This document shows positions 8,324 to 17,093 of a stretch of DNA of 36,921 nt, one piece after another. The notes beneath the pieces are model-generated. The model searched no databases. It was not told the DNA's origin and worked only from the letters and a program-made list of their open reading frames with translations. Source of the DNA: Syntrophobacteraceae bacterium. Its GTDB lineage: Bacteria; Desulfobacterota; Syntrophobacteria; Syntrophobacterales; Syntrophobacteraceae. The translations under genes and the position numbers were made by a program. Position 1 is the stretch's first letter. Each line of letters begins with the position of its first letter. The DNA is taken from assembly GCA_025454175.1 (NCBI GenBank), contig JALOOX010000002.1:116564-153484 (forward strand), given 5' to 3'.

Positions 8324-9363
8324 ATCGAGTGGAGACCATCTTTATTCAGAACTATACCCTGCCCGATCTCGAGCGCTGGGTCGAATCCATTGGAGAGCGC
8401 CGCTTCCGGGCGCGGCAGGTGTTCCGCAATATTTATGGGAGGCAAATCAGGGGCTGGGGTGAATGCAGCGACCTCAGCAAGATGTTTCGTCTCCAGCTGG
8501 AGTACGGCGCGCACCTGCATGCCATTGCGCTCCGGGAGTCGACCGAGGCGGCCGACGGCACCCGGAAGTTCCTGTTCGAGCTGAGGGACGGCTTGTGCAT
8601 TGAATCGGTGCTGATCCCCGATCCTCCCCGTCACACGCTGTGCCTTTCGAGCCAGGTGGGATGCGCCCTCGGCTGCAGATTCTGCCTGACGGGCACCCTG
8701 GGACTCAGGCGCAATCTCACAACCGCCGAGATCGTGGACCAGGTCTGTCGGGTTCAGGAGGAGGTCGGAGCGTCCCGTCGCATCACGAACCTGGTCTTCA
8801 TGGGGATGGGGGAGCCTCTCGCCAATTTCGACGCCGTGGTGCGGGCCATCCATATCATGACGGATCCGCTGGGTCTGGCCTTCTCCCATCGACGCATCAC
8901 GGTCTCCACCGCCGGACTCGTGCCGCAGATGAACCGGCTGGGGAGCGAGACACCCGTCAACCTGGCCGTGAGTCTTCACGCACCCGAGGATCAGCTGCGC
9001 AGCGAGCTCATGCCCATCAACCGCACGTATCCCCTGGAGCAGCTCATCAGGGCCTGTCGGGAGTATCCGACTCCGCCGCGCAAGCGCATCACCTTCGAGT
9101 ACATTCTCCTCGAGGGAATCAACGACAGCCCCGGGCATGCGCGTGAGCTGGTGAGGCTGCTCGGAGCCCTGCGCTGCAAAGTGAATCTTATGCCGTTCAA
9201 CCCTTACGAAGGATCGCCGTTCGGCAGGCCTTCGGAAGAGTCGGTCCTGGCTTTTCAGGAAGTGCTGCACAAGGCTCAGATGACGGTCATCATCAGGGAG
9301 AGCCGCGGGGCCGAGATCGGAGCCGCCTGTGGGCAGCTGGTGGCCGCTTCGATGTGCGCCTGA
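8320..9363 (+). CDS. rlmN: Dual-specificity 23S rRNA/tRNA adenine C2 methyltransferase RlmN
   Basis: Radical SAM enzyme that methylates C2 of A2503 in 23S rRNA and A37 in some tRNAs. It has 347 residues, normal for the family. The iron-sulfur motif is C115-x3-C119-x2-C122 (CALGCRFCLTG). The two catalytic cysteines expected from the E. coli enzyme are present: C108, seven residues before the cluster, and C337 in GAEIGAACGQL. MGMGEPLANFD is the SAM-binding GGE-like motif. The GTG start at 8320 overlaps the TGA of the preceding gene (GTGA), which suggests translational coupling to the HDAC-fold gene. Nothing unusual in the protein itself. Confidence 0.95.
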   Translation: MNRVETIFIQNYTLPDLERWVESIGERRFRARQVFRNIYGRQIRGWGECSDLSKMFRLQLEYGAHLHAIALRESTEAADGTRKFLFELRDGLCIESVLIPDPPRHTLCLSSQVGCALGCRFCLTGTLGLRRNLTTAEIVDQVCRVQEEVGASRRITNLVFMGMGEPLANFDAVVRAIHIMTDPLGLAFSHRRITVSTAGLVPQMNRLGSETPVNLAVSLHAPEDQLRSELMPINRTYPLEQLIRACREYPTPPRKRITFEYILLEGINDSPGHARELVRLLGALRCKVNLMPFNPYEGSPFGRPSEESVLAFQEVLHKAQMTVIIRESRGAEIGAACGQLVAASMCA

Positions 9364-9480
9364 GAAACCCTGATTCTCACTGAAGTCTTTGGCCAGAAGC
9401 TGATCGCTGAGGGCTGATCGCTCGGATTGGGCAGGAGCATGCAGGGACGTGCATGCTCAAGTCGGATGGGGGAGTTGACA

Positions 9481-9855
9481 TTGAAACCCGATTTCAGTAA
9501 AGAAAACGGCCTAGTACCCGTGATCGTTCAAAGCGTGACCGACGGCAGGGTCCTGATGCTGGCCTATATGAACGAACTGGCGTGGGAAAAGACCATCGAG
9601 ACCGGCAAGGCGACCTACTGGAGCCGCTCCCGGAAGAAGCTGTGGCTCAAGGGTGAGGAGTCCGGCAACGTGCAACTGGTCCGTGAAATCTACATCGACT
9701 GCGATGCCGACACGGTTCTTCTCCAGGTCGAGCAGGTGGGGGGAGCCGCCTGCCACACGGGTTTTGAGACCTGTTTCCACAGACGGTTCGCCGACGGGCG
9801 GTTCGAAACCGTCGGCAAGCCCATTTTTGATCCCAGGGAGGTTTACAGGAAGTGA
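9481..9855 (+). CDS. hisI: Phosphoribosyl-AMP cyclohydrolase HisI
   Basis: Third step of histidine biosynthesis: opens the purine ring of phosphoribosyl-AMP. Single-domain form of about 124 residues without the HisE domain. Metal-binding motifs are clear: the Asp triad in IDCDADT (Mg) and the cysteines in [12 protein letters not shown] (Zn). [18 protein letters not shown] is the conserved substrate loop. A TTG at 9481 is chosen because GGGGGAG lies six bases upstream and the protein then starts where the family does. An in-frame ATG at 9466 is the alternative, and ATGs at 9427 and 9439 are also open. The 117 bases before it contain a short direct repeat, GCTGATCGCT twice at about 9400-9421. 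Its stop overlaps the GTG of hisG. Confidence 0.92.
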   Translation: MKPDFSKENGLVPVIVQSVTDGRVLMLAYMNELAWEKTIETGKATYWSRSRKKLWLKGEESGNVQLVREIYIDCDADTVLLQVEQVGGAACHTGFETCFHRRFADGRFETVGKPIFDPREVYRK

Positions 9856-10724
9856 CACAGCTTGTTTTGGGCATTCCCAAGGGCAGTCTTCAGGAATCGA
9901 CGCTGCGCCTGTTCTCTCAGTCCGGGTGGCGCATTTCCCTCTCCGACCGCAACTATTTTCCCGAAATCAACGACCCCGACATCAGCTGCTCCATCTGCCG
10001 CGCCCAGGAAATGTCCCGATACGTGGACAGTGGAACCTTCGATGCAGGCCTGACCGGCAAGGACTGGATCATGGAAAATGACTCCGACGTGGTCGTGGTG
10101 GCGGACCTCGTTTACTCCAAGGTGAGCCAGCGGCCGGCCCGGTGGGTCCTCGCCGTTCCCTTCGACTCGCCGGTTCAGGACCTGAAGGATCTGCAGGGAA
10201 AGAAGATCGCGACGGAACTGGTCAACTTCACCAAGCGGTACTTCGCCGCCGAGGGGGTGGATGTCCAGGTGGAGTTCTCCTGGGGCGCCACCGAGGCCAA
10301 GGTGATCTCGGGGCTCTGTGACGCCATCGTGGAGGTCACCGAAACCGGGACCACCATGCGGGCCAACGGGCTCAGGATCGTCAAGGAGCTCATGCAGTCC
10401 AACACCCAGCTCATCGCCAACCGCCGTTCCTGGGAGGATCCGTGGAAGCGCGAGAAGATCGAGCAGATCTCGCTGCTGCTGCAGGGAGCCCTTCGAGCCG
10501 AGGACCTGGTGGTGATCAAGATGAATGTTCCGGAGCCCAGGCTCAACGGCGTCATGGAGCTCCTGCCGAGCCTGAATGCGCCCACCATCGCGCATCTTTA
10601 CAAGAGCGACTGGCTGTCCGTGGAGACGGTGGTCTCCCGGAAGATCGTCCGTGAGCTGATCCCTCGGCTGATCAAGCGGGGGGCCGAGGGCATCATTGAA
10701 TACTCACTGAATAAGGTGATTTGA
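9852..10724 (+). CDS. hisG: ATP phosphoribosyltransferase, long form HisG
   Basis: First committed step of histidine biosynthesis: joins ATP and PRPP, feedback-inhibited by histidine. At 290 residues it is the long form with a C-terminal regulatory (ACT-like) domain, so it should not need HisZ. Recognisable segments are [13 protein letters not shown] at the N-terminus, [13 protein letters not shown], the PRPP-binding loop [19 protein letters not shown], and a C-terminal domain beginning near residue 210. The GTG start overlaps the hisI TGA. The pairing hisI-hisG without other his genes means the rest of the pathway is elsewhere. Twelve bases separate it from the next gene. Confidence 0.94.
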   Translation: MTQLVLGIPKGSLQESTLRLFSQSGWRISLSDRNYFPEINDPDISCSICRAQEMSRYVDSGTFDAGLTGKDWIMENDSDVVVVADLVYSKVSQRPARWVLAVPFDSPVQDLKDLQGKKIATELVNFTKRYFAAEGVDVQVEFSWGATEAKVISGLCDAIVEVTETGTTMRANGLRIVKELMQSNTQLIANRRSWEDPWKREKIEQISLLLQGALRAEDLVVIKMNVPEPRLNGVMELLPSLNAPTIAHLYKSDWLSVETVVSRKIVRELIPRLIKRGAEGIIEYSLNKVI

Positions 10725-10736
10725 TAAGGTGACCTG

Positions 10737-11993
10737 ATGATCCAGACATCCCGTCCCATGGTTTTGGCTCTGTTTCTGGTCCTTGCCCTGCTGTCCTGTG
10801 CGCACACCAACCCTGATCCCATGCTGCGTCACGGCGGAGAGACCTTGACGGATATCGGGGAGAAGTACCTGGCGGCGGGTGAGCTGGGGTTGTCCATCAA
10901 GGTGCTGATGGAGGCCGAGAAGAAGCGGCCGAAGGACCCGAAAGTCCACTATCTGCTGGGAATAGCCTACGATCAGCGTGGTATACCGGACAAGGCGGTC
11001 GAGCATTTCGACAAGGCCATCGAGCTGAAGCCGGATTACTCGGAGGCGTACAACAGTCTGGGCGCCCATTACGCTGAAAACGGGAATCTCCAGAAGGCGG
11101 AGGAGAACTTCAAGAAGGCGCTTGAAAACCCGGCCTACGTCACGCCCTTCTATGCGTTCTACAATCTGGGGCGGGTGTACGAGAAGCAGGGAAGGGATGA
11201 AGAGGCCCTCAGGCAGTACCAGCAGGCCGTGAGGCTCGAGCCCAGCTACGGAGTGGCCTTTTATCGCATGGGCCTGATCCTCGAGCGCCTTCAGCGCGTC
11301 GACGAGGCGAGGGAGGCCCTGGGGTCGGCCATCCGGTTGAACCCCAATATCACGGAGGCTCAACTCCGCTACGGAATCCTCTCCTACAACGTTGGCGACA
11401 TTGAGCGCGCCATGACCTCCCTGAGTCGGGTCATCAAGGTGTCGCCCTATTCCACCATGGCGTCCGAGGCGCGGAGCTACCTCGACCGGATGCGGGGTGT
11501 GGTGGGCGCCGGCAAACCCAGGGGTCTCATGGGGGCGGCGAGCGAGCGGGCTTCCACCTTCGAGGTGGTGCCCGAGCGCGAGACCACCCGGGCTGGGACC
11601 GGCGGCGGGATTGCCCGGTCCGAGCGGCCGGCCGGGGATTTCGACACCGGAGCCGCGGCCTCTGTTGCCAGGGAGACAGCGCCCCCAATGACGGCTCCGC
11701 CACCCGCCGCCGGGGAGTCCGACCGCGGGGAGACCGGAGACAGCCATCACCAGTATGTCGTGCAGGTGGGGACCTTTCGTGACAAGGACAATGCGGAGCG
11801 CACGCGCGAGAGGTTGGTGGGAATGGGGTATGAGGCCGTCGTCAGGACCTTTTCGCACCAGACTCTGGGCTCCATGTACAGCGTGCAGATCCGCCAGATC
11901 GAGGATTTTTCCATAGCCTCCGCCCTGGTGGCGGAGATCGAGAGGGCGGAGCGGTTCAAGCCCATCATTCTGAAGGTGAGAACGACTCCGTGA
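10737..11993 (+). CDS. TPR-repeat lipoprotein with C-terminal SPOR domain
   Basis: Envelope lipoprotein of 418 residues. A signal peptide ends in the lipobox LALLSC, with the acylated cysteine at 21. Residues about 45-235 form five to six TPR helices (for example AVEHFDKAIELKPDYSEAYN and ALRQYQQAVRLEPSYGVAFY), a protein-interaction scaffold. A disordered Pro/Ala/Gly-rich linker follows (about 250-330). The last 80 residues are a SPOR domain (YVVQVGTFRDKDNAERTRER, then SVQIRQIEDF), which in known proteins binds denuded septal glycan strands. This suggests a cell-envelope or division-site adaptor. It resembles PilF/NlpI-like TPR lipoproteins in its N-terminal half, but the SPOR end argues against a plain PilF. 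It sits in a metabolic gene block, and the next open frame overlaps its stop. Confidence 0.85.
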   Translation: MIQTSRPMVLALFLVLALLSCAHTNPDPMLRHGGETLTDIGEKYLAAGELGLSIKVLMEAEKKRPKDPKVHYLLGIAYDQRGIPDKAVEHFDKAIELKPDYSEAYNSLGAHYAENGNLQKAEENFKKALENPAYVTPFYAFYNLGRVYEKQGRDEEALRQYQQAVRLEPSYGVAFYRMGLILERLQRVDEAREALGSAIRLNPNITEAQLRYGILSYNVGDIERAMTSLSRVIKVSPYSTMASEARSYLDRMRGVVGAGKPRGLMGAASERASTFEVVPERETTRAGTGGGIARSERPAGDFDTGAAASVARETAPPMTAPPPAAGESDRGETGDSHHQYVVQVGTFRDKDNAERTRERLVGMGYEAVVRTFSHQTLGSMYSVQIRQIEDFSIASALVAEIERAERFKPIILKVRTTP

Positions 11994-12061
11994 GCGGGAG
12001 ACTCTGGGCTGAGGGACGGAGAACCGGTGGAAAAGCAGCTTGGAGGGCAGGGGGGAAACGG

Positions 12062-13231
12062 GTGATCTGCCGCAGGGTTCAGGACATCAAATCGTTCATC
12101 GTCATGGATGTGCTCGAGCGGGCCCAGGAAATGGAGCGCGCGGGGGAGTCCGTCATTCACCTCGAAATCGGCGAGCCCGACTTCGATACGCCCGAGGCCA
12201 TCAAGGCAGCCGCCATCGAGGCCCTGAAGCGGGGGGAGACCCGCTACACACACAGCCTCGGAGCCCCGGAGCTTCGGGAGCTGATCTGCCGGCATTATTC
12301 CGAAACCTACGGTGTCGGGAATCTCGAGCCCGAGCAGGTGCTGGTCACTTCGGGGACTTCGCCGGCTTTTCTCGTGGCCATGGGCTCCATCCTCGAGTGC
12401 GGCGACCAGGTGATCCTTTCCGATCCTGGTTATGCCTGCTACCCGAACTTCGTGCGCTTCCTCGAAGCCGATCCCGTGACCGTGCCGGTCCATGAGGAGG
12501 ACGGCTTCCAATATCGACCCGAGTCAATCCGCGCCGCCATGACCCCTCGGACGCGGGCAATTCTCGTTAACTCGCCCTCCAACCCGACGGGAAACATCCT
12601 GGATGGTGACCGCATGGCCGAGATCGCCCGGTTGGGACCATGGGTCCTGAGCGACGAGATCTATCACGGCCTGGTCTATGAAGGCCGGGCCCGGTCCATG
12701 CTCGAGCTTACGGACCGTTGTCTCGTGTTCAACGGCTTCTCGAAGCTCTATGCCATGACGGGCTGGCGGCTCGGTTACGTGATCGTCCCCCGGGAGATGG
12801 TGAGGCCCATGCAGCGACTGCTCCAGAATTTTTTCATCTCCGCAAGCTCCCTGGCCCAGGCGGCTGCCTGCGTGGCCCTGACCGACGACTCCGTGCGGGC
12901 CGATGTGGAGAGCATGCGGCGGACCTACGACGCCAGGCGGCGGTACATGCTGCGGCGGCTCCGGGAGATCGGGTTCGGGATCACGGTGGAGCCGACGGGC
13001 GCCTTTTACGTTTTCGCCAACGCAAGGCGGTTCACGCGGGATTCCTATGCCTTTGCTTTCGAAATCCTCGAAAAGGCCCGTGTGGGCATCACCCCCGGGG
13101 TCGATTTCGGTCCCAACGGAGAAGGCTATGTTCGCTTCAGCTATGCCAACTCGCTGGAGAGCATCACCGAGGGCCTGGACCGAATCGAGGACTACCTTCG
13201 CTCGCGTCCGGCATGGACGGGCGGGTCATGA
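12062..13231 (+). CDS. Class I/II PLP-dependent aminotransferase
   Basis: Fold-type I aminotransferase, probably acting on aspartate, aromatic or related amino acids. It has 389 residues. Motifs include EIGEPDFDTP near the N-terminus, NSPSNPTG, SDEIYHGLVYEG, and the PLP lysine in FNGFSKLYAMTGWRLGY. A GTG at 12062 is chosen: a G-rich ribosome site precedes it and the family usually starts exactly there, a few residues before 'IKSFIVMDVLERAQEM'. The frame is open back to a GTG at 11990 that overlaps the preceding stop. The extra 24 residues are basic and unlike the family, but coupling makes that start possible. The stop overlaps the engB ATG (ATGA). Exact substrate not assignable. Confidence 0.9.
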   Translation: MICRRVQDIKSFIVMDVLERAQEMERAGESVIHLEIGEPDFDTPEAIKAAAIEALKRGETRYTHSLGAPELRELICRHYSETYGVGNLEPEQVLVTSGTSPAFLVAMGSILECGDQVILSDPGYACYPNFVRFLEADPVTVPVHEEDGFQYRPESIRAAMTPRTRAILVNSPSNPTGNILDGDRMAEIARLGPWVLSDEIYHGLVYEGRARSMLELTDRCLVFNGFSKLYAMTGWRLGYVIVPREMVRPMQRLLQNFFISASSLAQAAACVALTDDSVRADVESMRRTYDARRRYMLRRLREIGFGITVEPTGAFYVFANARRFTRDSYAFAFEILEKARVGITPGVDFGPNGEGYVRFSYANSLESITEGLDRIEDYLRSRPAWTGGS

Positions 13232-13833
13232 GCGAGCCTCTCGTCATTAGGACGGCGGAATTCGTCAAGTCGGCCGTCCGCCCCGAACATTACCCCCCGG
13301 AGCAGGGCTCTGAGGTCGCTTTCGCCGGCAGGTCCAACGTCGGCAAGTCTTCACTCATCAACTGTCTCGTCCAGAGGAAGAAACTGGTCCGTGTCAGCCA
13401 GACGCCGGGGTTGACCCAGACCCTCAATTTCTTCCTCATCAATGGACGCTTCCACCTGGTGGATCTTCCGGGGTACGGGTATGCCAAGGTGTCCGTGAGC
13501 GTTCGCTCCCAGTGGGGTGTCATGGTCGAGTCGTATCTCACTGGGCGGAGCACGTTTCGGGGCATGGTGCACATCATGGACATCCGGCATCCGCCCACCC
13601 CGGAGGATCTGCAGCTGTGGCAGTGGTGCCGCGACCGGGGGATTCCCGTTGTCCCGGTCCTCACCAAGGCCGACAAGGTCAGCGCCAACAGGAGGGCGTC
13701 GCATCGAGTCCGGGCCGCTGCCAGTCTGAGCGTGGAGCCGGCGGAGATCGTGCTGTTTTCGTCCACGACCCGGCTGGGCCGCGAGGAGCTCCTGGCGCGA
13801 CTGCGGGAGTGGATCACGGAGCCGCAAAAGTGA
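13228..13833 (+). CDS. engB: Ribosome biogenesis GTPase EngB/YihA/YsxC
   Basis: Essential small GTPase needed for assembly of the 50S subunit. It has 201 residues, standard for the family. G1 is GRSNVGKSSLIN, G2 contains the TPG of SQTPGLTQTLNFF, G3 is DLPGYGYAKV, G4 is TKADKV and G5 is FSSTT. DIRHPPTPEDLQLWQW is a strong family signature. The ATG at 13228 overlaps the aminotransferase stop; an ATG at 13213 is possible. A 16-base gap leads to the next gene. Confidence 0.95.
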   Translation: MSEPLVIRTAEFVKSAVRPEHYPPEQGSEVAFAGRSNVGKSSLINCLVQRKKLVRVSQTPGLTQTLNFFLINGRFHLVDLPGYGYAKVSVSVRSQWGVMVESYLTGRSTFRGMVHIMDIRHPPTPEDLQLWQWCRDRGIPVVPVLTKADKVSANRRASHRVRAAASLSVEPAEIVLFSSTTRLGREELLARLREWITEPQK

Positions 13834-13849
13834 TCGGGGTGAGCCATCC

Positions 13850-15187
13850 ATGAATGAATTTATCTCCACCCCGGAGAAGACCGAGGTGGACCTCCTGATC
13901 GTCAACGGGCACGTCCTGACCCTCAACGGGCGGGACGACCGCTTTCCGGATGGGGCCGTCGCCGTCCAGGGGGCGGAGATCGTGGCTGTCGGCGATACCG
14001 CGTCCATCGAGGCCCGTTTCCATGCCCGCAAGACCCTGGTCGCGCGGGGGTGCGTCGTCATGCCCGGACTCGTCAATGGACATACGCATGCGGCAATGAC
14101 GCTCTTTCGAGGGCTGGCCGACGATCTGCCCCTCATGGACTGGCTTCATCGGCACATTTTCCCGGCCGAGCGGAAGTTGACCGAGGAGTGGGTTTACCGT
14201 GGAACGCTGCTCGCCTGCGCCGAGATGATCCTATCGGGCACCACGACCTTCTGCGACATGTACCTCTTCGAGCACATGGTGGCCCGTGCCGCGGCCGAGG
14301 CCGGCATGAGGGCCCTGGTGGGGGAGGTGCTCTACGATTTCCCCTCTCCCCATTACGGTCCCATCGAGAACGGACTTCGTTTCACCGAATCCCTCATCCG
14401 GGAGTGGGCGGGGGACCCGCTGGTCCATGTCGCCGTCGAACCCCACGCCATCTACACCTGCTCCCCTGACCTGTTGCGCCGATGTGACGAGATCGCCCGG
14501 CGTTTCGATGTGCCCCTCATCATCCACGTGTCCGAGAACGAGGCCGAGGTCCGGCAGGTTCAAGAGTTGTACGGCTGCCGACCGGTGGAGCATCTGGAAA
14601 GGCTCGGGATGCTGGGACCCCATCTCATCGCCGACCACTGCGTGGCCCTGGATGACCGCGACATGGAGCTTCTGGCCGCGCGGTCCGCCCAGGTGATCCA
14701 CAACCCCGAGAGTAACATGAAGCTGGCCTCCGGGGTGGCGCCGGTCCCGAAGCTGCTCGAGCGGGGCGTCAACGTGGCCCTGGGCACCGACGGCTGCGCC
14801 AGCAACAACGACCTGGATCTCTTTGGGGAAATGGACACCTGCGCCAAGCTGCACAAGGTGATGATGCTCGACCCGACGGTGCTGCCCGCCCGGTCCGTGC
14901 TGCGGATGGCCACGCGAAACGGAGCCGGGGCCCTGGGGTTTGGGGGAAAGGTCGGCGAGCTCACTCCCGGCATGTGGGCGGACATCATCGTGGTGGATTT
15001 CGGTCGGCCCCATTTGACGCCCCTTTACGAGCCCGTGAGCCACCTGGTGTATGCGGCCCGGGGGGCCGATGTGCGGCACAGCATCATCCACGGGCGTCTC
15101 GTCATGGAGGACCGGAAGCTGCTCACCCTGGATGTCGAGGAGGTCATGGATCATGCTCGAGCCATCGCCCGTGTCGTGCGATCCTGA
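13850..15187 (+). CDS. mtaD-like: Amidohydrolase, MTA/SAH deaminase type (MtaD-like), copy 1
   Basis: Zinc-dependent deaminase of the COG0402 group, which includes 5'-methylthioadenosine/S-adenosylhomocysteine deaminase and chlorohydrolases such as AtzA/TrzN. It has 445 residues. The metal ligands and active-site segments are visible: GHTH (H78, H80), EPHAIYTCSP, IHVSENEAEV, DHCVALDD and GTDGCASNNDLDL. The Glu in SENE and the GTDG Asp fit hydrolytic deamination of an adenine ring. It is followed at 16 bases by a paralog with the same motifs. mtnA, which acts downstream of MTA in methionine salvage, is also in this window. The MTA/SAH assignment is by family; guanine-like or other N-heterocycle substrates are possible. 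Confidence 0.87.
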   Translation: MNEFISTPEKTEVDLLIVNGHVLTLNGRDDRFPDGAVAVQGAEIVAVGDTASIEARFHARKTLVARGCVVMPGLVNGHTHAAMTLFRGLADDLPLMDWLHRHIFPAERKLTEEWVYRGTLLACAEMILSGTTTFCDMYLFEHMVARAAAEAGMRALVGEVLYDFPSPHYGPIENGLRFTESLIREWAGDPLVHVAVEPHAIYTCSPDLLRRCDEIARRFDVPLIIHVSENEAEVRQVQELYGCRPVEHLERLGMLGPHLIADHCVALDDRDMELLAARSAQVIHNPESNMKLASGVAPVPKLLERGVNVALGTDGCASNNDLDLFGEMDTCAKLHKVMMLDPTVLPARSVLRMATRNGAGALGFGGKVGELTPGMWADIIVVDFGRPHLTPLYEPVSHLVYAARGADVRHSIIHGRLVMEDRKLLTLDVEEVMDHARAIARVVRS

Positions 15188-15203
15188 GGCCGGGGGACGG
15201 CCA

Positions 15204-16526
15204 GTGGAAGAGGTGGACTGGCTGCTTTACAACGCGGACTGGGTGGTGACGTGTGATTCCGAGATGACCGCCATCGCGAAGGGCGCCGTGGCCATCGGCT
15301 CGGACCGGCTGGTGGCGGTGGGGGCCACGGAGGATCTCAAGCCCCGGTATCGGGGCCGGAGGAGCCTCGACCTGGCCGGGCACCTCATCATGCCGGGCCT
15401 GGTGAATACCCACACCCACGCGGCCATGAGCTGCTTTCGCGGCATCGGCGACGACCTGCCCCTGGATCGATGGCTCAACGAGGTCGTCTTCCCGGCCGAG
15501 CGGTCGGTGGTGGCCCCTGAAATGGTGTATTGGGGAACGCAGCTCTCGTGCGTGGAGATGCTCGGAAACGGCGTCACCACCTTCTGCGACGGGTATTTCT
15601 TTGAGGAGAGCGCCGCCCGGGCCGTTCGAGATTCCGGGATGCGGGCCGTCCTCGGCCAGGGAATCCTGGATTATCCGACCCCCGATCATGCCGAGCCCGC
15701 CACGGCCAGGAGTCGGGCCGAGTCCTTTCTTGCGAGCTTCCCCGAAGGCGATGGCCGGATTCGGCCTTCCCTCTTCTGCCATGCTCCCTACACCTGCGGC
15801 CCGGACACCTTGCGCTGGGTCAAGGACCTCTGCCGGGAGCTGGGGATACTTTTCCAGGTTCACCTCTCGGAAACGGAATGGGAGGTTCGGACCATCGAAG
15901 AGGTGTACGGGAGGAGGCCCGTGCTTCACCTGGACGCTCTGGGCCTGCTGGACCAGGGGACCCTGGCTGCCCACGCGGTCTGGGTCAACGGGGAGGAGGC
16001 ACGCCTGCTCGCCGAGCGAAAGGTGGGCGTCTCCCACAATGTGGCGAGCAACATGAAGCTGGCTTCAGGAGTGGCGCCGCTTCCGGCCCTGCTGGAGGCG
16101 GGCGTGACGGTGGGGCTGGGGACGGACGGCTGTGCGAGCAACAACGGTCTCGATCTCTTCCGCGAGATGGACCTGACGGCCAAGCTGCACAAGGTGACCC
16201 GTCTCGATCCCATGGTGTGCCCGGCCGGGACCGTGCTGAAGCTCGCTACTGCCGCGGGGGCCGCCACCCTGGGATGGGAGGGTGAAATCGGAAGTCTCGA
16301 AACCGGAAAAAAGGCGGACCTGATCGCGCTGGATATCAATCAGCCGCACCTGGTCCCCATGTACGACCCGGTCTCCCACCTTGTGTATGCGGCCCGGGGA
16401 TCCGATGTGCGGTACGCCTGGGTGAACGGTCGCCTGCTGCTGGAGCGGGGGAATTTCACGGGCGTCGACGCCGCCCGGGCCGTGGCCGAAGTGAACAGGG
16501 TCGCATTGAAGGCCATGAAAAGCTGA
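15204..16526 (+). CDS. mtaD-like: Amidohydrolase, MTA/SAH deaminase type (MtaD-like), copy 2
   Basis: Tandem paralog of the preceding gene, 440 residues, collinear over the whole length. Metal and active-site motifs are intact: NTHTHAAMSCFRG, CHAPYTCGPD, VHLSETEWEV, AHAVWVN and GTDGCASNNGLDL. Differences at active-site segments (CHAPYT for EPHAIYT, SETEW for SENEA, AAHAVW for ADHCVA) suggest altered substrate preference rather than simple redundancy. The start is a GTG at 15204 preceded by GGGGGA. The open frame extends further upstream inside copy 1, but that part is in another frame of copy 1 and not conserved. The stop codon lies inside a 10-base inverted repeat (16503-16512 and 16552-16561). 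Confidence 0.86.
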   Translation: MEEVDWLLYNADWVVTCDSEMTAIAKGAVAIGSDRLVAVGATEDLKPRYRGRRSLDLAGHLIMPGLVNTHTHAAMSCFRGIGDDLPLDRWLNEVVFPAERSVVAPEMVYWGTQLSCVEMLGNGVTTFCDGYFFEESAARAVRDSGMRAVLGQGILDYPTPDHAEPATARSRAESFLASFPEGDGRIRPSLFCHAPYTCGPDTLRWVKDLCRELGILFQVHLSETEWEVRTIEEVYGRRPVLHLDALGLLDQGTLAAHAVWVNGEEARLLAERKVGVSHNVASNMKLASGVAPLPALLEAGVTVGLGTDGCASNNGLDLFREMDLTAKLHKVTRLDPMVCPAGTVLKLATAAGAATLGWEGEIGSLETGKKADLIALDINQPHLVPMYDPVSHLVYAARGSDVRYAWVNGRLLLERGNFTGVDAARAVAEVNRVALKAMKS

Positions 16527-16561
16527 GGGGGCTCCGCATCGGCGGCCACCCCCTTCAATGC
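16503..16561 (+). terminator. Inverted repeat spanning the end of the second deaminase gene
   Basis: GCATTGAAGG (16503-16512) pairs perfectly with CCTTCAATGC (16552-16561), and inside it GAGGGGG can pair with CCCCCTT. No T-run follows, so it is only a possible terminator or RNA-stabilising hairpin at the end of the long plus-strand block. Confidence 0.28.
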
Positions 16562-16674
16562 TGTCGATCTCGAGGGGTTGCCGGCAAATGCCCCGTCCCG
16601 GGGCAATCCCGCAAAAAGGGCTGCCGGCCTGGACTCAATACAACTCAGCACAACAGAGTGTCCGCCCGTTGAAT

Positions 16675-16749
16675 CGTCATTCCGGCAGTCCTTCAGCCGG
16701 AATCCACGAAAAAGAACTGGATGCCGGCTTAGAAACTGACGGCATGACG
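16675..16749. repeat. Imperfect REP-like palindrome
   Basis: Begins CGTCATTCCGGC and ends GCCGGCTT...GGCATGACG, with AATCC and GGATG inside. This is a degenerate copy of the CGTCATTCCGGC...GCCGGAATGACG palindrome. A second, better copy is at 26039-26108. Confidence 0.55.
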
Positions 16750-16786
16750 AGCGGCCAAATGGACATGCTTTTTTGTGGGCCTGGAC

Positions 16787-16966
16787 TCAGGGATCGAGGT
16801 CAATGATCATGTCGGCTTCGTTGCCGCAATGAGTGCATTTCCTCGTTTCCTTTTGCTTCTTTTTGGTCTTGCCTTCCACTTCGACGTCGACCAGCTCGCA
16901 CGTAATGATCATCTCGGCTTCATTGCCGCAGTTGGTGCACGAGCAGATCTCTTTTTTGGCTACCAT
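16787..16966 (-). CDS. 59-residue protein with two matching CxxC zinc-knuckle motifs
   Basis: The ATG at 16966 has GAGGAG seven bases upstream. The product is 59 residues with an internal duplication: CTNCGNEAEMII in the N-terminal half and CTHCGNEADMII in the C-terminal half, joined by a Lys/Glu-rich stretch (VEGKTKKKQKETRK). An extra cysteine pair element (ICSC) precedes the first motif. The two CxxC pairs could together bind one zinc as a ribbon. No named family recognised. Small zinc-ribbon proteins of this kind often bind nucleic acid or act as adaptors, but nothing here shows that. It stands alone between the deaminase block and a gene-free stretch, with its own candidate promoter (17065-17093). 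Confidence 0.7.
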   Translation of the reverse strand: MVAKKEICSCTNCGNEAEMIITCELVDVEVEGKTKKKQKETRKCTHCGNEADMIIDLDP

Positions 16967-17064
16967 GGGGCGTCTCCTCATTCTGGCGATCATCCGGGGG
17001 GGAGTTGTCTTCAGGGCGCATGAACACCTTTCGCCCGCCATAACATCATCTTAATCGCCGCTCA

Positions 17065-17093
17065 TACATAATGGAACCCGGCTCATTGTGCAA
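17065..17093 (-). promoter_or_regulatory. Candidate promoter of the small zinc-knuckle gene
   Basis: Minus-strand TTGCAC (17088-17093), 17-base spacer, TATGTA (17065-17070). It would give a leader of about 90 bases before the ATG at 16966. Confidence 0.35.
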
